Source: Pseudomonas sputi
GTDB lineage: Bacteria; Pseudomonadota; Gammaproteobacteria; Pseudomonadales; Pseudomonadaceae
Direction of reading: 5' to 3'
Length of the DNA: 64,000 bases
Assembly (NCBI RefSeq): GCF_021603585.1
Contig: NZ_BQHI01000002.1
Location: 372,001-436,000, forward strand
Position 1 is the first letter of the stretch; each line of letters begins with the position of its first letter. This document shows, in pieces, positions 8,964 to 16,930 of the stretch. The notes beneath the pieces were generated by a model that saw nothing but the letters and a program-made list of their open reading frames with translations, made no database searches and was not told the origin of the DNA. The translations under genes and the position numbers were made by a program.

Positions 8964-8978
8964 TGTCAGCGAGTCTTC

Positions 8979-9926
8979 CTAGTCGGACGGTAATTCTTCG
9001 AACAGTCGAGTGAAGACTTTCTGCCCTGTACTTGTGTCTGCTTGTGCTTGCAGCGATTTCCAATAGTTGAGGGTATTGTCTAATTGGTCGGTGTTTCTGG
9101 GGCCAATGACGATCCCGGACAGCGACGGGTTTACAAAGGAAGCGGCGAGGGCCAGTTCGTTGAGCGTTGTGGGTCTTGGTTCGAATGCGTGCGGCTCGTT
9201 GAGGAAGTCGACGAGCTTCTGTGTAAACGCCTGAGGAATATTGATGTTGCGCAATTCCATCGAACTGTTTGTCTTGGTCGCTTCGGTCTTCAGGCCGCCC
9301 AGATTGATACCGTAGGCCAGATACTTCGCATCGGGGAACCAGGCTTCGTAGGCTGCGCGAGCAGCATGGGTCTTGAGGTTCTCTTTGACCTGAATGGCCC
9401 ACTTGCGAGAGAGCGACGGATCGGCCTTGTAATAAAGCTCGGGATGTCTGATACCCGAAAGACCGATACCGAGACCCTGCTGTTCAAGTCTGGACATGGC
9501 CTCGACGGTATCTGCAATGGTCGCACCGTCGATGTCGTCCTCTGCGCGATTGTCCCAGTGGATCGAAACGCAGGAAAGTGCCGAACCAAATTGACTGTGC
9601 AGGGTACTCGATGCGCGATCTATATCATCCGGGCTCAGACTGACTTCAGGCGAGCCCATATTGTCCTTCGAGCCGATTTTGACAGTCAGTGCGAGTTTCG
9701 AACTGGTGTTTTGACTGACCCAGTCAGCAATCCAGCGAACAGCGAGACCGAAGTCCTCCTGACGCTTGTTGATAGGGTAGTTCGTCGCGGTGTCGACCAT
9801 TGTTCCGCCGCTGAGCAAAAATTGCTCGAGCAACTCATACGCCTGGGTGCGTTCAATACCCCAGCCCCAGAGGGCGGTACCCAATACCAACTGTTTATGG
9901 TCTGGCGAAAGATTCGAGTTCTTCAT
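8979..9926 (-). CDS. Aldo/keto reductase family protein
   Basis: A 315-aa NAD(P)H-dependent reductase-like protein. The expected catalytic tetrad can be placed: Asp and Tyr in VDTATNYP, Lys in LTVKIGSK, and His in SIHWDN. A late NADP-binding-like stretch (VIGPRNTDQLDNTL) is also present, so it should be active. Its gene overlaps the preceding GT2 gene by 4 bp, indicating translational coupling. In a glycan operon it plausibly reduces a keto-sugar or a related carbonyl intermediate, but substrate and cofactor are inferred. The family is large and includes general detoxification enzymes, so position is the main clue to its job. Confidence 0.85.
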   Translation of the reverse strand: MKNSNLSPDHKQLVLGTALWGWGIERTQAYELLEQFLLSGGTMVDTATNYPINKRQEDFGLAVRWIADWVSQNTSSKLALTVKIGSKDNMGSPEVSLSPDDIDRASSTLHSQFGSALSCVSIHWDNRAEDDIDGATIADTVEAMSRLEQQGLGIGLSGIRHPELYYKADPSLSRKWAIQVKENLKTHAARAAYEAWFPDAKYLAYGINLGGLKTEATKTNSSMELRNINIPQAFTQKLVDFLNEPHAFEPRPTTLNELALAASFVNPSLSGIVIGPRNTDQLDNTLNYWKSLQAQADTSTGQKVFTRLFEELPSD

Positions 9927-10660
9927 GCTTCACGCTTTGAGTTGTTCAGGCGTTGGCGCAGGGAAAACATCGCTTTGAGGTACTCGATGGTCAGTTTGAG
10001 CACTTTCACCTTCGAGTTCGGGTCGTCAGTCCATGTGACCGGCAAGTCCATCACGCGGTATTTCAAGTGTTCGCCGGTGATCAGCAACTCGGTTGCAAAA
10101 AACCATCCGTCACTGTTGGCGCCTGTCTGCATCAAAGGGGCGAGAACACTGCGCTGGAGAAATTTGAACCCGCACATCCCATCGCTGAATGATGTTCGGA
10201 AAATCAGTTTGACGATGAGGTTGAAGCCAAAGCTGGTCACGTTTCTGAGAGGTTTGCGTCCGATGACCCTGGCGCCTTTGGCCAGGCGCGAGCCTGTCAC
10301 AATATCTGCCTTGTTGGCTTTCAGCGCTTCTAGCGCCGGGCGCAGGTGGCTCAAGTCGGTGGCCAGGTCGAGATCCATGTAGCCGACGATGTCGGCGCTC
10401 GATTGCGTCCACGACGCTTTGAGCGCACGACCGACTCCGCGCTGTTCAAGGCGCAGGTAGCGAACGTCGGAAAGGTTTTTTTCCAGCTCCAGAGCAATCT
10501 CTTGAGTTCGGTCGGTGGATCCATTATCCGCGAGGACAATGCGAATGGTGCCGATATCGCTCAGGTTGGTTTGAATATAATCGTGGGTTTTACGAACCTG
10601 CTCGGCCAGCGTTGACTCTTCGTTCAGGACCGGGATGGTAATTTCAATCAGCGAATTCAT
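9923..10660 (-). CDS. GT2 family glycosyltransferase (dolichol-phosphate-mannose-synthase-like)
   Basis: 245 aa, GT-A fold. It has an EITIPVLNEE start, LADNGSTD for nucleotide binding, the RGVGRALKASW segment, an MDLDLATDL acidic motif in the DXD position and a SDGMCGFKF acceptor-side motif, all as in DPM1/GtrB-type enzymes. Unlike GtrB it has no C-terminal membrane helices. It probably transfers a sugar from a nucleotide to undecaprenyl phosphate at the inner face of the membrane. It overlaps both neighbours by 4 bp (aldo/keto reductase downstream, flavoenzyme upstream), so all three are likely made in fixed ratio. The sugar cannot be predicted. Confidence 0.9.
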   Translation of the reverse strand: MNSLIEITIPVLNEESTLAEQVRKTHDYIQTNLSDIGTIRIVLADNGSTDRTQEIALELEKNLSDVRYLRLEQRGVGRALKASWTQSSADIVGYMDLDLATDLSHLRPALEALKANKADIVTGSRLAKGARVIGRKPLRNVTSFGFNLIVKLIFRTSFSDGMCGFKFLQRSVLAPLMQTGANSDGWFFATELLITGEHLKYRVMDLPVTWTDDPNSKVKVLKLTIEYLKAMFSLRQRLNNSKREA

Positions 10661-11817
10661 TGTGATTGCTCGGAAGAAGTGGTTTGCGCGCCGGACAGGT
10701 TTTCAGTCTCGAGCTTTTCCAGCACGTCATAAATATTGTCGATCTTGCCACCCAGGATGGAATAACAGCCCGGAAGGGTTTCGTGTTTCTCGAACAAAAT
10801 AGGTCGGCCATCGTCACCTTCATTTTTGCTGAGAATGGTTTTGACCTCAAAGAGTGAGTCGACGTATTCCGAGTCCAGTACTGAAGGCAAGTAGCGTCCA
10901 ATATCGCGGATCATTCGATCGACCCGGGTATCCCTTTGATAGCTGTCCAGCTTTTGATAGGGATTGGTATTGGGGTCATCGGCCCAGTGCAGGTGAGGCG
11001 TGTAACGAACATGCGAAACCGTATGCAAGCCACGAGCTGGAAAGGGCATAACGGAAAAGAACGGTCCATCCATTACGGTGATACCCAGCTCGCTGAGCGC
11101 TGGCGGCATTCGCATGAGCGCCATTTCGGTGATTTCCTGTTTCAGCGCAGTGCGAGTACCAGGAAAGTCGCCGCCAAACTGGTTCAGGCCACTGTAGGTG
11201 CAGTTGAAGACGTATCGAGCGCTGATCTGTTCCCGGTCTTTGCCTTCGGGAGCCAGGGTAATGTTCAGCGATTGATTCGGGCTGTTGGCAATGGCTACGG
11301 CCTGGGTATTCAGGCAAATGCGGACACCGCTCTCCTGCAGTTCACGTAACGCCCATCTGGCGAGTTGGGTCGAGTCAAATGCGTACTCTTCTACCAGAAA
11401 AACCTCTTCGATCAGCCGAGGCTCAAACAGTGATCGAAGTGCAGGGCTGGCCAGCTCGATTTTTGCCCCGATTTCCCTGTAGAAGCGTTCGAACTGGTTC
11501 GCAGTAACCTTCGAATTTCGTCGCGCGATCGCATACAGCTTGGTGAAGTCTTGTTTTACAGCTTCAGGCCAGTCTTGAACGAATTTCGGAAGGTTGACCC
11601 GGCTGCGGTATGCCGTAGTGAAACTGCGCGGGTAGTGGTAGCCATTGTGTACGCGAGCCTGATTGTTATAAGAGGCCCGGCTCAACAGCGAAGATTCACG
11701 CTCGATAAGCGTGACCTGTTTCATGCCGCGTTGTCTGGCAAGGTAAACCGCGATCGCTGCGCCGTAGAACCCTCCTCCGATAACGACCGCATCCTGCATA
11801 TTGGTCGTCGACATCAC
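10657..11817 (-). CDS. FAD-dependent oxidoreductase, DAO-like
   Basis: 386 aa. The N-terminal FAD-binding motif VVIGGGFYGAAIAVYLA is followed by an acidic LIERE end of the second strand. NNQARVHNGYHYPRS matches the flavin-contacting region of DAO-type oxidases, and a C-terminal YSILGGKIDNIYD completes the fold. No signal peptide is visible. It overlaps genes on both sides by 4 bp, placing it in the centre of the glycan operon. DAO-family enzymes oxidise amines or hydroxy acids. Here the substrate may be a sugar amine or hydroxyl, the counterpart of the aldo/keto reductase, but that is inference. It could equally act on a small molecule that is later attached to the glycan. Confidence 0.8.
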   Translation of the reverse strand: MMSTTNMQDAVVIGGGFYGAAIAVYLARQRGMKQVTLIERESSLLSRASYNNQARVHNGYHYPRSFTTAYRSRVNLPKFVQDWPEAVKQDFTKLYAIARRNSKVTANQFERFYREIGAKIELASPALRSLFEPRLIEEVFLVEEYAFDSTQLARWALRELQESGVRICLNTQAVAIANSPNQSLNITLAPEGKDREQISARYVFNCTYSGLNQFGGDFPGTRTALKQEITEMALMRMPPALSELGITVMDGPFFSVMPFPARGLHTVSHVRYTPHLHWADDPNTNPYQKLDSYQRDTRVDRMIRDIGRYLPSVLDSEYVDSLFEVKTILSKNEGDDGRPILFEKHETLPGCYSILGGKIDNIYDVLEKLETENLSGAQTTSSEQSQ

Positions 11818-12833
11818 GCCACTCGGCCTGAGGAGGATGGTGGCGTCTCAGGCGATGCGACTTCTTCGATATTCAGCTTTTCACGGCGGGTTATGCGCGC
11901 ACTGGTGAACTCTTGGGCAATATGATACAGCGGCCCTTCATTGGTCAGGCTGGTCATGTGCAGGATGTATTCACCCAATACCAGGAGCACCAGCGAAATC
12001 AGGAAAAACATACCGGATTGTTGTAAGGAGAGACTGATCCAGCCCGGTGCAATATCTGTTTTGAGAAAGGCGCTGGCGACAACATAAAAGCTGTAGATGA
12101 GATTCGCGACTGCTCCAAACAGCGAAAGGGAAGTGACCAGACGCATGGGCGCCCGAGTGGTCGACACCAACAGGAGCATGCCTCGATCAATACTTTCGCG
12201 TAGTCTTTTTTTCTGGGTAACTCGGGGGCTGGAACTGTAATTCAGATTGGCACGGGCAAAACCGCCTGTCGCCGGGAGGTGGCGATAGGTTACCGACGGT
12301 TGAGGGTGCTGCAGGATGAAATTGATGACGCGCTTGCTGAGCACCCGATACTGCGGCGCCTCGGTGGCAAGATGTATACCGTTGAACGATTTGTAGACTT
12401 TGTTGAAGACCGAATAGGCGACTTCGTAAGCGAGACTTTGTGCGGGCTTCTGTTTGTTCTTGGCGAAAACCACGTCTGCACCGCTGACTGCCTTGTCGAG
12501 CATTTCAGGCAAGAAAGCGATGTCATCAACGAGCGGATCGATCACTGCGACGAAATCGCCCAGAGCGTTTTCCAGGCCAGCCCACGATGCGGTATCGGCA
12601 TCGACTTCTTTGGTCAGCGCATAGACTTGCAGGTTGGGCAGGCCGTTTTCGCCGGTCAGGCTTTTCAATATCGATATGCTGTCGTCATCCGAAGCATTAT
12701 CGACAACTATAAGTTCGTAGTCGCTAACGAGCGTGGACATCCGTTCAACTGCGTCTGCCAGGATACTTCCAATATGGTTTGATTGGTTGCGCACTACAAA
12801 GACAACCGAAAGAAACACCGGAAAAAATGCCAT
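11814..12833 (-). CDS. GT2 glycosyltransferase with two C-terminal membrane helices (GtrB-like, divergent)
   Basis: 339 aa, first gene of the minus-strand operon. The N-terminal GT-A domain has SVVFVVRNQSNHI, IVVDNASDDDSI and an acidic VIDPLVDDI where GT2 enzymes carry DXD. Two hydrophobic helices at about residues 235-255 and 270-292 resemble the membrane anchor of GtrB/ArnC. The DXD-like motif is unusual compared with the DADLQDP of typical GtrB, so activity or donor may differ. The stop overlaps the start of the flavoenzyme gene by 4 bp. Its function is probably a membrane-anchored polyprenyl-phosphate sugar transferase. It might also be a degenerate partner of the soluble GT2 two genes downstream. 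Confidence 0.8.
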   Translation of the reverse strand: MAFFPVFLSVVFVVRNQSNHIGSILADAVERMSTLVSDYELIVVDNASDDDSISILKSLTGENGLPNLQVYALTKEVDADTASWAGLENALGDFVAVIDPLVDDIAFLPEMLDKAVSGADVVFAKNKQKPAQSLAYEVAYSVFNKVYKSFNGIHLATEAPQYRVLSKRVINFILQHPQPSVTYRHLPATGGFARANLNYSSSPRVTQKKRLRESIDRGMLLLVSTTRAPMRLVTSLSLFGAVANLIYSFYVVASAFLKTDIAPGWISLSLQQSGMFFLISLVLLVLGEYILHMTSLTNEGPLYHIAQEFTSARITRREKLNIEEVASPETPPSSSGRVA

Positions 12834-13155
12834 TTAAAGTCCCTCGAGACGTCGGCCATCGGCTGTCGTCCATCATTTCGAAAAAAAAGCCCGTAATCTT
12901 AATCTGCAAGGTAGGTCGCGTCACCCTTTTCGTTCATGGTCTTTTGCAGGAAAACCTGCAAAAACAGCCCGTCCGCTGTACGCATCGCTCGCTGTCAGAC
13001 ATCCGAGGGACATTCCGTCGTGTATCCTTAGCGGTTTTGATGCACCGAGCGCGGTCTGCCGCCGACTCCCCTTATTTGCCTGCCTCACTTGTTTTCATCA
13101 AAGAGAGCAGGGGGCATTACGTGCGACAGTTTTATTTTTTGGAGTGATGTACTCG
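12834..13155. other. Divergent intergenic region between the glycan operon and wbpL
   Basis: About 320 bp without a convincing gene. It must contain the promoters of the minus-strand seven-gene operon and of wbpL, but no strong sigma-70 hexamer pair stands out on either strand. It holds a perfect hairpin at 12942-12963 and, at its right end, a GGAG ribosome site at 13141-13144. The one reading frame of any length here (12779-13147 on the plus strand) is low-complexity in style, overlaps the GT2 start, and was not accepted. Confidence 0.6.
12942..12963. repeat. Perfect 9-bp stem-loop with A/T-rich ends
   Basis: TTTTGCAGG, a four-A loop, then CCTGCAAAA. The symmetry makes it look like a short bidirectional terminator or attenuator within the leader region of wbpL or of the divergent operon. 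The stem is short, so it could also be an operator. Confidence 0.5.
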
Positions 13156-14193
13156 ATGATTTTCTGGTGGCTCATACCTGCTATCTGCGGTCTTTCGTTT
13201 GTATTGACTGCCGGCCTCCGCCGATATGCGCTGGCCCGCAGCATGCTCGACGTGCCGAATGATCGCAGCTCTCACACCGTTCCCACTCCGCGTGGCGGTG
13301 GAGTATCGATTGTGGTGACCTTTTTGTCTGGCCTGGTGGCAATGTGGGCAGCAGGGCTGATCGATTCAGGTTTTTTCCTGGGTGCTGCCGGTGCGGGCGG
13401 TTTGGTGGCTGTTATCGGCTTCATGGATGATCATGGCCATATTGCGGCTCGCTGGCGTCTGTTAGGCCATTTTGCCGCGGCTGCTTGGGTGTTGTGGTGG
13501 AGCGGCGGGCTGGCACCGGTGGAAGTGTTTGGTATGACCTTCGATCCAGGCTGGGTTGGCGATGTCTTCGCTCTGTTCTATCTGGTATGGATGTTGAACC
13601 TTTACAACTTCATGGACGGGATCGACGGCCTGGCCAGTGTCGAGGCAATCAGTGTCTGTGGTTCAGCCTGTCTTCTCTATTGGATAAACGGTCATGAGGG
13701 CTTTGTCTGGGCGCCATTGCTGTTGGCGATGTCGGTTCTGGGGTTTCTGGTCTGGAATTTCCCTCCGGCAAAAATCTTCATGGGTGATGCCGGAAGCGGA
13801 TTCCTGGGGATCACTCTGGGGGTCCTTGCATTGCAGGCTGCGTCGCTCAGCCCGGATCTCTTGTGGGCATGGCTGATCTTGCCGGGTGTGTTTATCGTGG
13901 ATGCGACGTTTACATTGCTCAGGCGTTTGCTGCGAGGCGAGAAGGTGTATGAGGCTCACCGAAGTCATGCCTACCAGTATGCCTCGCGGGTGTATGGACG
14001 GCATCTGCCGGTGACCGTTGCCGTGGCGTTGATTAACGTGTTGTGGCTGCTGCCGATTGCCATCGCTGTGTTAGTGGCGGGGCTGGATGGTATGGCGGGC
14101 CTGATAATTGCTTACGTGCCATTGCTGGTTTTGGCCGTGAAGTTCCATGCGGGCGAGTCCGAAGTCAGAGCGACACAGGGCAAGGACTGTTAG
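13156..14193 (+). CDS. wbpL: Undecaprenyl-phosphate glycosyl-1-phosphate transferase WbpL (GT4, WecA-like)
   Basis: 345 aa from the ATG at 13156, which has GGAG 11 nt upstream; the GTG at 13144 and the ATG at 13147 lie on or against that site. It is a polytopic inner-membrane enzyme of the MraY/WecA family, transferring a sugar phosphate to undecaprenyl phosphate to start O-antigen synthesis. Seen: RSSHTVPTPRGGG, the acidic pair in GFMDDHG, NLYNFMDGIDGLAS, the GDAGSGFLG motif and HRSHAYQ at the last cytoplasmic loop, in the family order. It is followed by wbpM after 80 bp, the normal Pseudomonas arrangement at the end of the O-antigen locus. Confidence 0.93.
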   Translation: MIFWWLIPAICGLSFVLTAGLRRYALARSMLDVPNDRSSHTVPTPRGGGVSIVVTFLSGLVAMWAAGLIDSGFFLGAAGAGGLVAVIGFMDDHGHIAARWRLLGHFAAAAWVLWWSGGLAPVEVFGMTFDPGWVGDVFALFYLVWMLNLYNFMDGIDGLASVEAISVCGSACLLYWINGHEGFVWAPLLLAMSVLGFLVWNFPPAKIFMGDAGSGFLGITLGVLALQAASLSPDLLWAWLILPGVFIVDATFTLLRRLLRGEKVYEAHRSHAYQYASRVYGRHLPVTVAVALINVLWLLPIAIAVLVAGLDGMAGLIIAYVPLLVLAVKFHAGESEVRATQGKDC

Positions 14194-14273
14194 ACAAAAT
14201 CCGTCTGGTCTCCAATTATTACGTACAATGAAGGCGGATTAAGTAGGCCAACGTGCCTGGTCGGTTGAGGTTT

Positions 14274-16268
14274 ATGGATAAATTACGCGCCTTTTTGTTA
14301 GGTTTGCCACGCAGGCAAAAACGACTGATTCAAGTTGCCACAGATGTGTTTCTGGTCTGGGGGTCTCTTTGGCTTGCGTTCATCGTCCGGCTTGGCATCG
14401 ACGATATGTACAACCCGCTTAAAGTACATTTCTGGTTGTTCGTCAGTGCCCCGATCGTTGCAATCCCGCTTTTCATTCGCTTCGGAATGTATCGTGCAGT
14501 CATGCGTTACTTCGGTAACGATGCGCTGATCGCGATCGTCAAGGCCGTCAGTCTTTCATCGCTGATCCTGGCGCTGGTGGTTTACTGGTACAGCAATCAC
14601 GAGGCCGTGGTTCCCCGCTCTATTATTTTCAACTACTGGTGGCTGAGCCTCGTCATCATTGGTGGTCTGCGCCTGTGCATGCGCCAATACTTCATGGGCG
14701 ACTGGTTTACCGCAGCCCAGCACGTGCCCTTCACCAACCGCGACGACGGGCTGACCAAAGTGGCAGTGTACGGTGCCGGCGTGGCGGGCAATCAACTGGT
14801 TGCGGCACTGCGCATGGGCCGGGTGCTGCGTCCCGTGGCGTTCATCGATGATGATCCGGGTATCTCGGACCGCTCGATTTCCGGGCTGCAGGTCTACAAG
14901 CCCAAACATATCCAGCAAATGATCGACGTGACCGGTGCCCAGGAAATTCTTCTGGCGCTGCCTTCCTCGACACGTGCCCGTCGTCGGGAAATTCTCAACC
15001 TGCTGGAAGGTTTTCCGCTGCACGTTCGCAGCGTTCCCAACTTTACTGACCTGGCCAGTGGCCGGGTAAAAGTCGAAGACATTCAAGAAGTCGATATTGC
15101 CGACCTGCTGGGGCGTGACTCAGTGCCGGCTCAGCCGGATTTGCTCGAACGCTGCATCAAGGGCAAGACGGTGATGGTCACCGGCGCAGGGGGATCCATC
15201 GGTTCTGAACTGTGCCGGCAGATATTTTCGTTGCAGCCGACGACGCTTCTGCTGTTCGAACATAGCGAATTCAACCTCTACAGCATTCTCTCGGAACTCG
15301 AGCAGCGTGGCAGTCGTGAGTCGACGCCTGTTCGTTTGCTGCCAATTCTCGGCTCGATCCGCCATCAGGACAAACTGCTGGATGTGATGAAAACCTGGAA
15401 GGTCGACACCGTTTACCACGCGGCGGCCTACAAGCATGTGCCGATGGTCGAGCACAATATCGCCGAAGGCGTGTTGAATAACGTGATCGGTACGCTCAAT
15501 ACGGCACAGGCGGCGTTGCAGTCGGGCGTTTCGAATTTCGTTCTGATCTCGACCGACAAGGCCGTTCGTCCGACCAACGTCATGGGCAGTACCAAGCGTC
15601 TGGCGGAGCTCACGCTTCAGGCGTTGAGTCGAGAAGTCGCGCCGGTGTTGTTCGGCGACAAGGCCAACGTCTCCCGGGTCAACAAAACCCGCTTCACCAT
15701 GGTCCGTTTCGGCAACGTGCTGGGCTCGTCCGGTTCGGTGATCCCGCTGTTTCACAGCCAGATCAAGTCCGGCGGTCCGCTGACGGTCACCCATCCGAAA
15801 ATCACCCGCTACTTCATGACGATCCCGGAAGCCGCGCAACTGGTGATTCAGGCGGGCTCCATGGGGCAGGGCGGCGATGTGTTCGTGCTGGATATGGGCG
15901 AGCCGGTGAGAATCGTGGAGCTGGCCGAGAAAATGATTCATCTGTCTGGTTTGAGCATTCGTTCCGAACGCAATCCGCAGGGCGATATTTCCATCGAGTT
16001 CACGGGGTTGCGTCCCGGTGAAAAGCTCTATGAAGAACTGCTGATTGGCGACAACGTTGCCGCGACGCCGCATCCGATGATCATGACCGCCAGTGAAGAT
16101 CACTTGCCATGGGATGTGTTGAAAACACGCCTGGGTGAACTACTCGCTGCTGTGGACGCCGATGATTATTCTCGCGTCCGTCAACTTCTGCGTGAAACCG
16201 TCAGCGGCTATACCCCCGACGGCGAGATCGTCGACTGGATCTACCAGCAGCGCCGCCTCGAACCCTGA
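14274..16268 (+). CDS. wbpM: UDP-sugar 4,6-dehydratase / polysaccharide biosynthesis protein WbpM
   Basis: 664 aa from the ATG at 14274 (MDKLRAFLLGLPRR), preceded by a TGAGG ribosome site; this N-terminus resembles known WbpM starts better than the GTG at 14253. About four N-terminal helices anchor it in the inner membrane. Two Rossmann segments follow: VYGAGVAGNQL (near 170) and VTGAGGSIGSEL (near 305). The catalytic region reads STDKAVRPTNVMGSTK, i.e. the S-M-K variant of the SYK triad known in large WbpM/FlaA1-type C4,C6 dehydratases. It converts UDP-GlcNAc to a 4-keto-6-deoxy intermediate needed for sugars such as QuiNAc/FucNAc. Length is typical. Confidence 0.95.
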   Translation: MDKLRAFLLGLPRRQKRLIQVATDVFLVWGSLWLAFIVRLGIDDMYNPLKVHFWLFVSAPIVAIPLFIRFGMYRAVMRYFGNDALIAIVKAVSLSSLILALVVYWYSNHEAVVPRSIIFNYWWLSLVIIGGLRLCMRQYFMGDWFTAAQHVPFTNRDDGLTKVAVYGAGVAGNQLVAALRMGRVLRPVAFIDDDPGISDRSISGLQVYKPKHIQQMIDVTGAQEILLALPSSTRARRREILNLLEGFPLHVRSVPNFTDLASGRVKVEDIQEVDIADLLGRDSVPAQPDLLERCIKGKTVMVTGAGGSIGSELCRQIFSLQPTTLLLFEHSEFNLYSILSELEQRGSRESTPVRLLPILGSIRHQDKLLDVMKTWKVDTVYHAAAYKHVPMVEHNIAEGVLNNVIGTLNTAQAALQSGVSNFVLISTDKAVRPTNVMGSTKRLAELTLQALSREVAPVLFGDKANVSRVNKTRFTMVRFGNVLGSSGSVIPLFHSQIKSGGPLTVTHPKITRYFMTIPEAAQLVIQAGSMGQGGDVFVLDMGEPVRIVELAEKMIHLSGLSIRSERNPQGDISIEFTGLRPGEKLYEELLIGDNVAATPHPMIMTASEDHLPWDVLKTRLGELLAAVDADDYSRVRQLLRETVSGYTPDGEIVDWIYQQRRLEP

Positions 16269-16330
16269 TTGTTTCACATCCTGTAACGGACACGTTTTTG
16301 ACAGGCTCCCATCATCGCCTAAGTTTGGAG

Positions 16331-16351
16331 AGCAGCTTCGGAAAAGCTGCT
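16331..16351 (+). terminator. Weak hairpin in the wbpM-comEA gap
   Basis: AGCAGCTT pairs with AAGCTGCT across CGGAA, followed by TTCTC. It is 62 bp after the wbpM stop and just upstream of the comEA ribosome site. The short U-poor tail makes it a partial terminator or attenuator at most. Confidence 0.4.
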
Positions 16352-16378
16352 TTCTCAATTGATGATGGAGCGTCACAT

Positions 16379-16714
16379 ATGCGTACCGGATATTTCTACT
16401 CCCTGATTTTTGCCTTGCTGACCAGCGCCTCGATCGCCGCAGTTGCTGCGCCTCTGGCTTCGTCGGAGGCGAACAAGGCGCCCGTGGTGATGGACGCGTC
16501 AGCCACTTCTGAAAATCAGAAGGTCGATCTGAACGGTGCCGACGCGGCTACTCTGCAAAAGGAACTGGCAGGAGTAGGCGAGGCCAAGGCGAAAGCGATT
16601 GTTGCTTATCGTGAAACAAATGGGCCGTTTGCATCCGTGGATGAATTGCTGGAAGTGAAGGGTATCGGCAAGGCGATCCTCGATCGTAATCGCGACAAGC
16701 TGGAAGTGAACTAA
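16379..16714 (+). CDS. ComEA-family helix-hairpin-helix protein
   Basis: 111 aa from the ATG at 16379, with GATGGAG eight bases upstream. Residues 1-24 form a Sec signal peptide (hydrophobic core, AVAAP end), so the mature protein is periplasmic. The C-terminal 65 residues carry the ComEA motifs: VDLNGADAATLQKEL, GVGEAKAKAIVAYR, and a second helix-hairpin-helix GIGKAILDRN. Homologues bind double-stranded DNA and can help DNA uptake in competent bacteria. In Pseudomonas the gene is commonly found directly after wbpM and its role there is not established. It ends before a strong terminator, closing the polysaccharide block. Confidence 0.9.
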   Translation: MRTGYFYSLIFALLTSASIAAVAAPLASSEANKAPVVMDASATSENQKVDLNGADAATLQKELAGVGEAKAKAIVAYRETNGPFASVDELLEVKGIGKAILDRNRDKLEVN

Positions 16715-16735
16715 GCTGATTGTTCAACGCCAAGG

Positions 16736-16760
16736 GGCCGGTCATTGACCGGCCTTTTTT
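16736..16760 (+). terminator. Rho-independent terminator after comEA
   Basis: GGCCGGTCA pairs with TGACCGGCC over a minimal loop, followed by six T residues. It lies 22 bp after the comEA stop. Confidence 0.85.
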
Positions 16761-16830
16761 GCTTTCAGGTTCATGGAAACGTCGAAGGAGGATGATTGCC
16801 TTTCCGTCGGGTAATGGAAAATTACGACTA

Positions 16831-16859
16831 TCATATGGTCTTTGGATTATGCCTATAAT
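16831..16859 (+). promoter_or_regulatory. Possible sigma-70 promoter of the SDR-fabF pair
   Basis: A perfect TATAAT -10 hexamer at 16854-16859 lies in an AT-rich patch 72 bp before the SDR start. With a 17-bp spacer the -35 position reads TCATAT, a poor match, so an activator may be needed. Confidence 0.4.
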
Positions 16860-16930
16860 AATTTCAGTCGCCCCTGAAGCCTCTGCTTTTCAGCGGTCGC
16901 TCTTTCCTCACGCATACCAGGAGTACCGTC

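Noticed and set aside
9084-10382. 432-aa plus-strand open frame
   Set aside because: It is antisense to the aldo/keto reductase and GT2 genes, which carry clear family motifs; no domain was seen in it.
12779-13147. 122-codon plus-strand frame before wbpL
   Set aside because: It overlaps the start of the divergent GT2 gene, has no ribosome site and covers the expected promoter region.
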